Source: Anaerolineales bacterium (GTDB lineage: Bacteria; Chloroflexota; Anaerolineae; 4572-78; J111). From it: a stretch of 22,277 nt of DNA. The position numbers were made by a program, and so were the translations under genes. The DNA lies in assembly GCA_012032575.1 (NCBI GenBank), contig JAAUSP010000053.1:1-22277 (forward strand), in the 5' to 3' direction. Below the pieces are notes generated by a model. The model was not told the DNA's origin. It was given only the letters and a program-made list of their open reading frames with translations, and made no database searches. Of the stretch, positions 7,784 to 16,740 are shown in pieces (position 1 is the first letter of the stretch; each line of letters starts with the position of its first letter).

Positions 7784-10700
7784 TTACTCGATGATTGGTG
7801 CGCGAGGCAGAGTCAGCGAGAGCGGAGCGGAACGGTTGTTGTCTTCCCGGCTCTCTTCGACCCGGCAGGCGGCGGGCATGCGCTCGTCACCACTGCAACT
7901 GTCGGCCAGTCCCACCAGCGAGACGGTCTGCCCCTGCAAATTGGGCAAGAATGTTACCCAACCCTCAAAGGCAATTTCGTTCCCGGCAGTTAGCGGCACG
8001 CTGGTAAAGGGATACCACAGGCTGTTCTGGCCGGGTACGGTAAAGGCTACGGCAAAAGTACCGCCATCCGGCCCGGTATACTCGGTAGAGACTTTGAAGA
8101 TGGCGGCTTCGGCATTGCCCTGGTTTCTCACTATCAGCCGGATAGGGGCTTCGACCTGGCCCTGCGAGTTTATCTGGGGTGAGCCGGTCGGGTCCAGGGC
8201 TGTAATTACCAAATCCGGTTGAACCGCCAAACCGACCCCGCGCAAAGACAGGCGCTGCGGCGAATTGGGCGCGTTGTCGGTCAGGACGAGTTCGGCCACG
8301 CGCAGGCCGGTCGAGCGGGGGATAAAGCGGGCGGTAATCACACAGCCATCGCCGGGCAGCATCACAAAACCGGTGCAAACCTCCTCGAAGGTAAACTCGT
8401 CCAGATTGGCTCCGGCCAGCTCGATTCTGGAAATTGACAGTTCACCCTGGCCCACATTGGTCAGGGTCACGGTTCGCGGCTCGGCTGTACCGTTGACAGG
8501 CTGCTCGCTAAAATCCAGCGTATCGGGGCTGAGGTTCACCGCCGGATCACCCGTACCAAAGCCGCTGAGAAAAACACTCAGCGGGCTGTCAAGGCTATTG
8601 GTGAGGAAGGTCAGACGGGCGCGGCGGTCTCTCGACGCCGTTGGTCGGAAGCGGACGGTCACGGTACAGCCGCTGTTGGTCGAGAAGCCGGGCCGGCTCA
8701 GGCAGTTGCCGGAGTCAAAAAGGAAATCACCGGGAATTTCGCCCTCAAGCACAATGTTGCTGACCGTCAGCAGACCGCCGCCGGTGTTAATTAAGCTGAC
8801 AGTGGCCGTTCGGCTGGTTTCCGCCACCCGGACCGAACCAAAATTCAAATCCTGCGGGGTTAAAAAAGCGACTGGCCGGGGTGTCACTGTCGGGCTGACT
8901 GTTGGCGTTCTGGTAGGCGTGAGGGTGAGGGTAGGCGAGGGTGTAGCCGAGGGAGTCGGCGTGTCACTCGCGGTTGTGGTAGGCGTAGCCGAAACGGTTG
9001 CCGTTGCCGTGGCTGAGGGTGAAGGTGACGGGGTATCGGTTAGCGCAGCAGGGATGGCAGTCAGTGTTGGCGGGGCGGGCGTAGCGGTAACAACCGGGGG
9101 AATCGGGGTAAAGGTGGCCGTGGACAGGGCGTTGACCAGGAGGAGGCTGGTAGGGGTGGCAGCGACCGTCAGCCTCACTTCCGGGCGGTTGAATGAGGGC
9201 AGCCAGGCTGAACCGAGCCAGCCGATCAGGATCAATAGCAGGATAATCAAGGAACCGAGCAGGCCGAACAAAGGCCAGGGCGTTCCGGCTGTTCCACTGG
9301 AGGGCGGTGGGGATGAGGGCGATTGCGGCGGCCCGATCAACAGGCCCAGGTTGTGACGGGTAACTTCAGCCCCGGCGAAGTCGCCCAGGGTTTCGCGCAC
9401 CCGCAGCGCCCGGCTCAAGCTGGTCCGAGCGGTGGCGTAATCATCCAGGCACAAAGCCCGCGTGCCAAGCTGGTGCCAGACCCAGGCTTTGGCCGCCCGG
9501 TCGCCCAGGCCCTCGGCGGCTTGCAGGGCGTGTTGCAGCACCTCGGCCCAGGCATCCCAGCGCCCATTCAAACTTAACCCCCCTTCGATGGCCCGCGCCA
9601 GCCGCAAGGCTTCCGGCCAGCGTTTGGCTTCAACCGCCCAGGCCAGAAGCCGGCGCATCGCCCCCATCTCTTCCAGCAGACTGTCGGAAGCAGCCTGGGA
9701 CTGCTCGGCCCAGCCGGCAAAATAAGCCAGGGCGCGTTCGGCCAGCGGGGTCAAATCCCAGGCCGAAGGCCAATGCTGGGCCAGATCGCCGGTGAGGCTG
9801 TAGCGCGGACTGTGGGCCTGCACCAGCTTGCCCCAATCAGCGACTCGACCACCGGGCTGGGGTCGGGCAGACCGGTCAGGGCCGCCAGGTGGTCGTGCCC
9901 CACGGGTGCGCCGCCAAAGAGGGCCAGCGTGCCCAACACCCGCCGTTCGGGCGGGGAAAGCTGGTCGAAAAGCTGTTGATTCAGAGCTTCCACAGGGGCT
10001 GCCTGCTGCAACCGCTCGGTAATCTCGATCAGCGAGTGGCCGTGATCGCGGGCGAGGGCGGCCACCTGGATTAGCCGGAGGGGGTGCCCGGCCAGCAGGT
10101 CGCACAGGGTCAGCACAGCGGCAAGTTCCTCGCGGGTCAGCGGACGCGCCATTTCGCGTTCGATCAGCGTCAGCGCATCATCGCGGGGCAGGCCGCTCAA
10201 GGCTACCACCCGGCCTTCGCCCCACAGCCGGCGCTCCGGTGAGGTCAAAATAAAGGCACAGTTGGGGGCCGCGTCGAGCAGCGCGTCTACCTCGGTGCGG
10301 GCCAGGCCAAGATCGTCCAGCAAAATCAAAGCCTGCTTGTTTTGCAAACCGTGTCGAATTTGAGCTTCGGTGGCTTTGGCCGGGATGTTACTTTCGTGGA
10401 AAGCTTCAAAGAGGAATTGCAGCAGGTCGGCCAGGGCGTGCTGCTGCGCCGAAAGGAAAACCACGCCGTCGGCGCAGGCGGTCAGGGGGAGATGGTAAGC
10501 CAGGTGGCGCAGCAAGCTGGTTTTGCCCAACCCCGGCGAGCCGTACAGCTCCAGGGGTTGGGTGGTGTGCAGGACCGTCATCGCTGCGCCGGTTTCCACC
10601 TGCCGATCCAGCAGACCGGCAAAGCGGCGCGGGCGCAGCAAAACAGGGGCCAGACGCGGCTGCCAGTGAGGCTGCTCCTCTGGCATGGCCACATTGACCA

Positions 10701-10815
10701 CCCCGCCATGAACCGAGCCAATCTGCACTACGTACTTGCCGATAGCTATCTGGCCACTATTTTCTTGAACGACGGCCGCTGTGATTGTGGAAAGATCAAG
10801 TTCAGTTGAGGCCAT
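7784..10815 (-). CDS. Transmembrane STAND NTPase with extracellular ASH/HYDIN-like and CARDB-like domains (one frameshift)
   Basis: Two overlapping ORFs (10830-9751 and 10105-7784) join with one missing base near 9831-9840, giving 1010 residues from the ATG at 10813-10815. That start is preceded by a strong GGGGGAGG site; the ATG at 10830 overlaps this site and is less likely. Order of parts: IAIGKYVVQIGSVHGGVVNV (about 23-42); Walker A GSPGLGKTS (92-100) and Walker B ALILLDD (162-168); NTPase C-terminal and winged-helix region (about 190-330); alpha-helical repeats (about 330-490, TPR-like GDRAAKAWVWHQLGTRAL); one transmembrane helix (about 514-539); a Thr/Pro-rich linker (about 552-650); two ASH/HYDIN-like Ig domains beginning LNFGSVRV and LDFSEQPV (about 652-867); and a CARDB-like domain (PDLVITALDPTG, about 869-1010). 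Predicted topology is NTPase inside and Ig domains outside. First gene of the operon. Confidence 0.82.
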
Positions 10816-10881
10816 GTCATCCTCCCCCATTTCCTAGAGACGGACATGATCTCTAAATACTGTTAAATGTTTGTAAAATCC

Positions 10882-10910
10882 ATCATAACAGGATTGATTT
10901 TAGAATACAA
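10882..10910 (-). promoter_or_regulatory. Candidate promoter of the STAND-kinase operon
   Basis: On the minus strand, TTGTAT (10905-10910) and TATGAT (10882-10887) have a 17-base spacer. They lie about 70 bases upstream of the STAND gene start in an AT-rich stretch. The -10 is a good match; the -35 is weak. No other convincing promoter was seen between this gene and the hairpin at 10940-10997. Confidence 0.35.
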
Positions 10911-10939
10911 TGGGAAATTAAGGGGGGTAGAACGAAGAA

Positions 10940-10997
10940 GGAGATTAGAGATTGGAGATTCCGGCTCTCAATCTCCAATCTCTAATCTCTAATCTCC
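10940..10997. repeat. Inverted repeat built from GAGATTAGAGATTGGAGATT words
   Basis: The left arm at 10940-10960 and the right arm at 10970-10997 (AATCTCCAATCTCTAATCTC) are complementary, with a 9-base loop (CCGGCTCTC). The right arm carries one more copy of the word than the left. It lies between the end of the universal stress gene (11030) and the start of the STAND gene (10815). It could act as a transcript-end hairpin for the stress gene, though no T-run follows on the minus strand. Confidence 0.75.
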
Positions 10998-11029
10998 CGG
11001 TAGGGGGGAGGTGAATTGAACTACAATTT

Positions 11030-11449
11030 TTAGTGACTCAACATCACCGGGCAGGTGGCGTGGCGCATGACCTTGTGGCTGACACTGCCCAGCAGCAAGC
11101 CTTGCAAGGTACTGAGGCCGCGGGTACCCATCACAATCAAATCAACCTGGCGGGTTTCGGCGACGGCCAGAATGGCCTCGGCTTCCGGCCCTTCGAGCAG
11201 CTCTTCATGGATGGTTACACTGGTTTCGCTCAACTTCTGCCGGGCATCCTGCAAAACTTGCTGGCCGGACGTTTCGCGCCGGGCGACCAATTTTTCGTAC
11301 TCGTCGTAACCGAGCATATCGGAGGTGTGGGGAAAAACGTGGACCAGGTACAAATCGGCCCCAAAACACTCGGCCAAGCCCCGGGCATAACGCAGGGCGT
11401 TGTAGCTGTGCTCAGAGCCATCAACTGCGGCAATAATGCGTTTGAACAT
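11030..11449 (-). CDS. Universal stress protein (UspA family)
   Basis: A 139-residue single-domain Usp. It begins MFKRIIAAVDGSEHSYNAL, the usual first strand and helix. The ATP-binding signature G-2x-G-9x-G-S is present as GTRGLSTLQGLLLGS near the C-terminus, so this is of the nucleotide-binding subgroup. It is cytoplasmic; family members help survival under stress, but no specific partner is evident. The ATG at 11447-11449 was chosen because it directly precedes the conserved first strand and has a GAGGAGA ribosome-binding site. A longer frame upstream starts inside the repeat region. It is separated from hemL by a repeat-rich 201-base gap, so it is probably an independent unit. Confidence 0.94.
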   Translation of the reverse strand: MFKRIIAAVDGSEHSYNALRYARGLAECFGADLYLVHVFPHTSDMLGYDEYEKLVARRETSGQQVLQDARQKLSETSVTIHEELLEGPEAEAILAVAETRQVDLIVMGTRGLSTLQGLLLGSVSHKVMRHATCPVMLSH

Positions 11450-11481
11450 GATAATTGTCTCCTCTTTGAGAAAATTGCAGG

Positions 11482-11683
11482 GTAGCAAGGTAGCAAGTAG
11501 CAGAAGGTCACAAATTTTTACCTGCTACCCTGGTTGACTGACTAATTTAACCTTGTGGCTCAAATTAACCGCCGAGCGCGCAAAGTCCGCCGAGAAATTC
11601 ATAAAAATCTCTGCGACCCCGGCGTCCTCAGCGGTGAAATATTAAATCTGTCAGTCAATCAACCTGCTACCTGCTACTACTTG
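11482..11683. repeat. Nested composite inverted repeat between usp and hemL
   Basis: Three layers are visible. The outermost are GGTAGCAAGGTAGCAAGTAGCAG (11482-11504) and CTGCTACCTGCTACTACTTG (11664-11683). Next, GGTTGACTGACTAATTTAA (11532-11550) pairs with TTAAAT...TCAGTCAATCAACC (11642-11664). The inner layer at 11568-11635 starts ACCGCCGAG and ends CTCAGCGGT. The right arm overlaps the last codons and stop of hemL. It looks like one repeat inserted into another of the same style. No coding capacity. Confidence 0.65.
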
Positions 11684-12967
11684 TCCATCATTCCTGAAAG
11701 CTGCCTCAACCGCTCTGAGGGTGGCAGTGATAACCCCTTCAGTGTGGGCGGTGGAGAAAAAGCCGGTCTCGAACTGGGAAGGGGCCAGGTAGACCCCGTG
11801 GCGCAGCATCGCCTGGAAGAAGCGGGCATATTTTTTGGTATCGCTTTTGGCGGCCGTGTCCCAGTTGATGACCGGCTGGTCGGTGAAGAACATGCAGAAC
11901 ATTGTGCCGACCTGGGTTTGATAGACCGGAATGCCCGCCGCTTCCGCCGCCGCGCCGATGCCCTGGCACAACTCGGTGGTGCCGGCTACCAGCCGCTCGA
12001 ACACCCCCGGCTCACGGATGGCTTTGAGGGTTTCAATGCCGGCGGTCATGGCCAGGGGATTGCCGCTGAGGGTGCCGGCCTGGTACATCGGCCCGGCCGG
12101 GGCGACGGTTTGCATGATCTCGCGCCGCCCGGTATACGCGCCGACCGGCAGCCCGCCGCCGATCACCTTGCCCAGCGCGGTCAAATCGGGCATCACACCG
12201 TAATATTCCTGCGCTCCACCCCGGGCGACCCGGAAGCCGGTCATCACTTCATCAAAAATGAGCAGGGCGTCGTATTGGCTGCAAAGCTGACGCAACCCGG
12301 CCAGGTAGCCTTCGACCGGCGGGATGCAGCCCATGTTGCCGGCCACCGGCTCCAGAATGATCCCGGCGATGTCGTCGCCGTGCTGGTTGAAGAGGGTTTC
12401 AATGGCGGCCAGGTCGTTATAGGGAGCGGTCAGGGTGTCGCGGGTGGCTCCGGCCGGCACGCCGGGGCTGTCGGGTAGGCCCAGGGTAGCGACGCCGGAA
12501 CCGGCCTGGACCAGCAAAAAGTCGGCATGACCGTGATAATTGCCTTGCAGTTTGATAATTTTGTTGCGTTTAGTAAAGGCACGGGCCAGACGCAGGACGC
12601 TCATGGTCGCCTCGGTGCCGGAGTTGACAAACCGGACCTGTTCGGCGGACGGGACCAGCTCGCAGACCAGTTCGGCCAGCTCGGTTTCGAGCGCGGTCGG
12701 TGCGCCGTAGCTGGTGCCGCGTTCGACGGCTCGCTTTAAAGCGCTGACCACATCGGGATGGGCGTGGCCCAAAATCAGCGGCCCCCAACTGAGGACATAG
12801 TCAATGTATTGGTTGCCGTCGGCGTCCCACATGTAGGGGCCTTCGGCGTGGTCAATGAATAACGGCTGCCCGCCGACCCCACGAAAAGCCCGCACCGGCG
12901 AGTTGACTCCGCCGGGGATGACTTTCTGGGCGGCGGCAAAAAGTTGTTCGGATTTTGAAAAGTTCAT
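11651..12967 (-). CDS. hemL: Glutamate-1-semialdehyde 2,1-aminomutase (HemL)
   Basis: PLP-dependent enzyme that converts glutamate-1-semialdehyde to 5-aminolevulinate in the C5 route to haem and other tetrapyrroles. It has 438 residues, normal for the family. Conserved parts are [11 protein letters not shown] (18-28), [16 protein letters not shown] (115-130), GNYHGHAD (142-149), [10 protein letters not shown] (237-246, cofactor Asp239), the PLP lysine Lys267 in [14 protein letters not shown], and [11 protein letters not shown] (294-304). The ATG at 12965-12967 has an AGGAG site five bases upstream; an adjacent ATG at 12968 is also possible. The last ten residues ([10 protein letters not shown]) are encoded by a right-hand arm of the intergenic repeat, so the tail is probably not ancestral. 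It is 17 bases downstream of the DUF3592-like gene and in one operon with hemB. Confidence 0.96.
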   Translation of the reverse strand: MNFSKSEQLFAAAQKVIPGGVNSPVRAFRGVGGQPLFIDHAEGPYMWDADGNQYIDYVLSWGPLILGHAHPDVVSALKRAVERGTSYGAPTALETELAELVCELVPSAEQVRFVNSGTEATMSVLRLARAFTKRNKIIKLQGNYHGHADFLLVQAGSGVATLGLPDSPGVPAGATRDTLTAPYNDLAAIETLFNQHGDDIAGIILEPVAGNMGCIPPVEGYLAGLRQLCSQYDALLIFDEVMTGFRVARGGAQEYYGVMPDLTALGKVIGGGLPVGAYTGRREIMQTVAPAGPMYQAGTLSGNPLAMTAGIETLKAIREPGVFERLVAGTTELCQGIGAAAEAAGIPVYQTQVGTMFCMFFTDQPVINWDTAAKSDTKKYARFFQAMLRHGVYLAPSQFETGFFSTAHTEGVITATLRAVEAAFRNDGQVVAGSRLID

Positions 12968-12984
12968 CATAGCTCCTGTGTATC

Positions 12985-13515
12985 CTATTTGTTTATCGGC
13001 TGGATCATATTCCAACGCGGCCACGCGGCGGCATACGTTACCTCAAGCGGCTGCCCCGGTTGAAGGCCGGGTGACTCATTTTGTACTGCACCGTGATACA
13101 GGATGCCGTCAACCGGATAATCATAGATCGCCCACTCTACTTTACCACCTTTACTGGAAGTATAATCTATTTCGACAATGATACCTTCAGTTTGGATGGT
13201 CTTGTAAAAACTATACCGCCAGATCAAACTTGTTAATAAATCTTTGCCATAGGTCAGATAAGTCATGCTAATAACAAAAGAGAGTACAACTAACAGCACT
13301 AACGGGGCGGTTGAACGCACGGGGAACAGGGCAACCAACACTGCAGCCGTCCCATAGATTACCATAACCACGGCGATTGAAATTAACCAGTTGAAATGAT
13401 AAGCGTCGTTGTTACATAGAAACATAATCGCGTTACCAGAGATAACAGCCACTAACCCGATCCAAAATTGTTGTTTTGGAGGGAGGTCCAACTTCTTAGA
13501 ACGTTTATATTCCAT
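12985..13515 (-). CDS. Membrane protein with DUF3592-like C-terminal domain
   Basis: A 176-residue protein of unknown function. It has three hydrophobic helices: about residues 17-35 ([17 protein letters not shown]), 42-63 and 70-88. A soluble C-terminal beta-rich domain follows, with [25 protein letters not shown] and [11 protein letters not shown]. That order, a short strand, then 'xVDGxxYxG', then 'GxxxxVxY', is what is seen in DUF3592 proteins. It has no clear ribosome-binding site at its ATG. It sits between hemB and hemL with gaps of 38 and 17 bases, so is co-transcribed, but a direct role in tetrapyrrole synthesis is not shown. A second protein with a similar C-terminal domain is at 18445-18986. 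Confidence 0.75.
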   Translation of the reverse strand: MEYKRSKKLDLPPKQQFWIGLVAVISGNAIMFLCNNDAYHFNWLISIAVVMVIYGTAAVLVALFPVRSTAPLVLLVVLSFVISMTYLTYGKDLLTSLIWRYSFYKTIQTEGIIVEIDYTSSKGGKVEWAIYDYPVDGILYHGAVQNESPGLQPGQPLEVTYAAAWPRWNMIQPINK

Positions 13516-13553
13516 AATTGCTGGTTATTGCTTGCCTGGTGTAGCCAGGGTGA

Positions 13554-14550
<997 letters not shown>

Positions 14551-14578
14551 GGTTTTTGCCTCCGGGGTAATTGCTCAC

Positions 14579-14606
14579 ATGGTAGCTAAATTTTTTAACG
14601 AGTCAA
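14579..14606 (-). promoter_or_regulatory. Candidate promoter of the hemB-hemL operon
   Basis: On the minus strand, TTGACT (14601-14606) and TACCAT (14579-14584) have a 16-base spacer, about 30 bases upstream of the hemB ATG. The -35 matches five of six consensus bases; the -10 matches four. Confidence 0.4.
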
Positions 14607-14684
14607 TCTGCGCCGGGGGCTATGGAAAGAAAAACTCGGCGGTGAGGTCGAGTGGGACAGTATTCTTGACGCTACCTTACAACA

Positions 14685-14987
14685 CTATGCATCTATTTCT
14701 GGTTGTATCACAATTTCGTCCAATGTTACCTTGAGAGCCTTCGCAATTGAGATCAATACTTCGGTTGAACCGGTTCGCTTACCCGTTTCGATTTGCGACA
14801 AATAGGGCGTACTAATCCCGGTTCCTTCGGCTAACTGCTGTTGGGTCAGTTGCCGATATTCTCGCCAGACTTTAATGGGATTCTCTCCGTCCATTATAGC
14901 ATACAGAACATCACTCGGAATTAACTCTTCTTCACCCTGTTCAACCAATGCTCTGACCAGATCATAATCCCGAATATCTTGCAGCAT
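14685..14987 (-). CDS. XRE-family HTH regulator (antitoxin-like)
   Basis: A 100-residue protein. The N-terminal part (DIRDYDLVRALVEQ ... LIPSDVLYAIMDGENPIKVWREYR) leads into a Cro/C1-type helix-turn-helix at about 45-97 (LTQQQLAEGTGISTPYLSQIETGKRTGS). This layout is common in antitoxins encoded next to RelE/ParE toxins, but no toxin ORF was seen beside it. It may be an orphan antitoxin or a plain transcriptional regulator. The ATG at 14985-14987 gives the usual MLQDI start. A GTG at 15012-15014 would overlap the stop of the gene upstream and is the alternative; an AGGAGG lies between the two starts. It follows the FN3 gene with little or no gap. Confidence 0.85.
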   Translation of the reverse strand: MLQDIRDYDLVRALVEQGEEELIPSDVLYAIMDGENPIKVWREYRQLTQQQLAEGTGISTPYLSQIETGKRTGSTEVLISIAKALKVTLDEIVIQPEIDA

Positions 14988-15010
14988 CTCTGCTTCAACA
15001 CCTCCTCGTC

Positions 15011-16362
15011 TCACTGCCCCGAACCCAAACTCACCCGATCCAAACTAACCGAAAACGGTTCCTCCGCGCAGCGCACCACCTGAAATTGGAGGGTTCCTGT
15101 TTTGCCCTGCCACGCGGACAAATCCTGGTGAACCAACGTCCACTCCGGGCTGAAGAGCAATTCGTCCGGCGAGATAAGTTCGTGGGTCTCGCCATCTGTT
15201 TCAAAAAAGACAGATAACCAGGGGCCAGGGGTCGGGGGTCGGGAGTCAGAGGTTGGGAAGGGGGAGATTTTGAAAAGGAAGGAAAGGTGTGGCTCCGGGC
15301 CTGTGGAAATCGTCACTCGTTGGCCCAGGCTCCACAATTGGCCGGGCTGACTGTTGGGGCAATCCGTTGGTTCGCCACTGCCATCGCCGAGGCGGGCGGC
15401 GGCCTGGCCGTCGAAGGCCTCAATGGACAGGTTGATCTGGCCGGCCCAGTCCCACACATTCCAGACGTTGTCACCCTCGAAGTCGCCGCTGGCGATGGCG
15501 TTGGTGGCAGGGGCCAGGGTCAGGGTGATGGTGGCGGTGCCGGTCAGGCTGACCTGACGCGGGGCGGGCCAGGCAGTGTAGCCGGGGGCGCTGGCCTGAA
15601 ATTCGTACGCCCCGCCGAGCAGGGGCAGTGGCGACCACTGTCCGGCGGTGTTGGTAGTCAGGGTTTCCTGGGTGTTGGGACCGGTGATGGTCACACTGGC
15701 TCCGGCGACCGGCTCGCCGGCAGGGCCGAGAACTACCCCTGTCACCGCTGGACCGGAGACAATTAGGGTTGTGGCCTGGGGCTGAGCGGGCAGCGGTTCC
15801 ACGTTGCCGGCCCGGTCGCGGGCGTGGACGGCAAAACTGTAGCTGTGATTGATCCGGCCGGTGTATTTGGCCTCATTGGCCGGCGTATCGGCCAGCCACG
15901 GTTCGAGCGGCCCGCCGTTTTCGCTGACGTAAACATTATAAGCGGCGATGCCGGAGCCGGGGTCGTCGCTGTGCCAGCGCAGCAGGAAGGTGGGCGGGCT
16001 GGAAGGTTGGAGGGGTTGGAGGGTTGGGGAGGAGGTTGAAGGGTTGGAAGAGGTACAGGAGTGGAGGTGGGTGGCGGTGGTAAGATTGGCTGGGTTGGCA
16101 CGGTAGCGGCGGGGGTGGGTAGGATAACGCCCACCGACTGTGGAGCGGATGGCTGGCTGGGAAGCAGGATCAGCAAGGCTGCCAGCAGCGCGAAAATTTG
16201 CAGTAATAAAAATCCTCCGACCAGGTAGGGAGCAGACGAACGTTCAGGTTCCAGAGGGGGCAAGGGGCGTATATGATGGCTGTTCATTGCTGAAGCCAGC
16301 CATCTTTCGGCCCGAGCCTGGCGTGGATCGAGGGGTTTTTTGGCCGGAGGTTGTTGTTTCAT
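15011..16362 (-). CDS. Membrane-anchored FN3 / carboxypeptidase-regulatory-like protein (one frameshift)
   Basis: Two ORFs (16368-15763 and 15802-15011) join with one missing C near 15983-16000, giving 450 residues from the ATG at 16360-16362. Parts in order: cytosolic N-terminus with basic and Pro residues; one transmembrane helix (about 45-68, YLVGGFLLLQIFALLAALLI); a Pro/Ser/Thr-rich linker (about 69-125); a fibronectin type III domain (about 125-195: TFLLRWHSDDPGSGIAAYNV ... SYSFAVHARDRAGNVEPLP); a carboxypeptidase-regulatory-like beta sandwich (about 205-285: VTGVVLGPAGEPVAGASVTI); and a C-terminal beta-rich module starting NAIASGDFEGDNVW that looks like a carbohydrate-binding or jelly-roll domain. 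It has no enzyme motif, so it is probably a surface-exposed binding protein. Low-complexity word repeats lie in its coding sequence at 15225-15256 and 15995-16060. Confidence 0.78.
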
Positions 16363-16451
16363 CGTCAAGGGTCGGCCATCCGCATCCGGCCTAGCACCGG
16401 CATCGAATGACCAAATTCATCATTTTAAAGAGCAGGCTAAAACCTGAATTT

Positions 16452-16480
16452 ACTATAGCACAGCTTCGGGTGGGACTCAA
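16452..16480 (-). promoter_or_regulatory. Candidate promoter of the FN3 gene
   Basis: On the minus strand, TTGAGT (16475-16480) and TATAGT (16452-16457) have a 17-base spacer. They lie about 90 bases upstream of the ATG, in the 378-base gap (16363-16740) that also holds the second MITE-like element. I see no gene in that gap. Confidence 0.4.
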
Positions 16481-16600
16481 TGGGATATTGGGGGTAAGTT
16501 AACCCTCATTGCGTCGCCTCTTTGCCTGCCATAATTTTTGCAGTACAATCGAGGCGTAGAATCTCCTTAAATTTGGGAGATATGTGGTTGGTAAACATCA

Positions 16601-16702
16601 TGTCATTTCGAGGCTGAAAGCCGAGAAATCTCTGGGAACGTTGTCTACAAACCACGGATTAGGACGCTTCGCGTCTCGCTCCTAACGTCGCTCGAAATGA
16701 CA
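16601..16702. repeat. MITE-like element, copy 2 (TGTCATTTCGA termini)
   Basis: A segment of about 102 bases with perfect 11-base terminal inverted repeats: TGTCATTTCGA at 16601-16611 and TCGAAATGACA at 16692-16702. The interior carries GCCGAGAAATCTCTGG and a smaller inverted repeat TTAGGA...TCCTAA. The termini match copy 1 at 890-984. It has no ORF. It lies immediately upstream of the promoter and start of the zinc-ribbon protein gene. Confidence 0.75.
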
Positions 16703-16719
16703 GGGGTGATAGTTATAAT
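16692..16719 (+). promoter_or_regulatory. Candidate promoter for the zinc-ribbon protein, -35 inside a repeat end
   Basis: A perfect TATAAT is at 16714-16719. A weak -35 (TCGAAA, four of six) lies 16 bases upstream at 16692-16697, within the right terminal repeat of the MITE-like element. The ribosome-binding site GAGG (16727-16730) and GTG start (16741) follow. Confidence 0.4.
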
Positions 16720-16740
16720 TCTTTGTTGAGGCTGTTTACG

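Noticed and set aside
8265..9356. Long plus-strand ORF of 363 codons opposite the STAND gene
   Set aside because: Its product is a Val/Gly/Arg-rich low-complexity sequence generated by the antisense of the Thr/Pro linker and Ig domains. It has no motif or good start, so it is a shadow.
198..11683. Word repeats as CRISPR arrays
   Set aside because: There are no regularly spaced identical repeats separated by unique spacers; the words differ in length and form inverted arms.
11555..12478. Plus-strand ORF of 307 codons opposite hemL
   Set aside because: It is an antisense shadow of a clearly recognisable HemL, is Gly/His/Arg-rich and begins inside the intergenic repeat.
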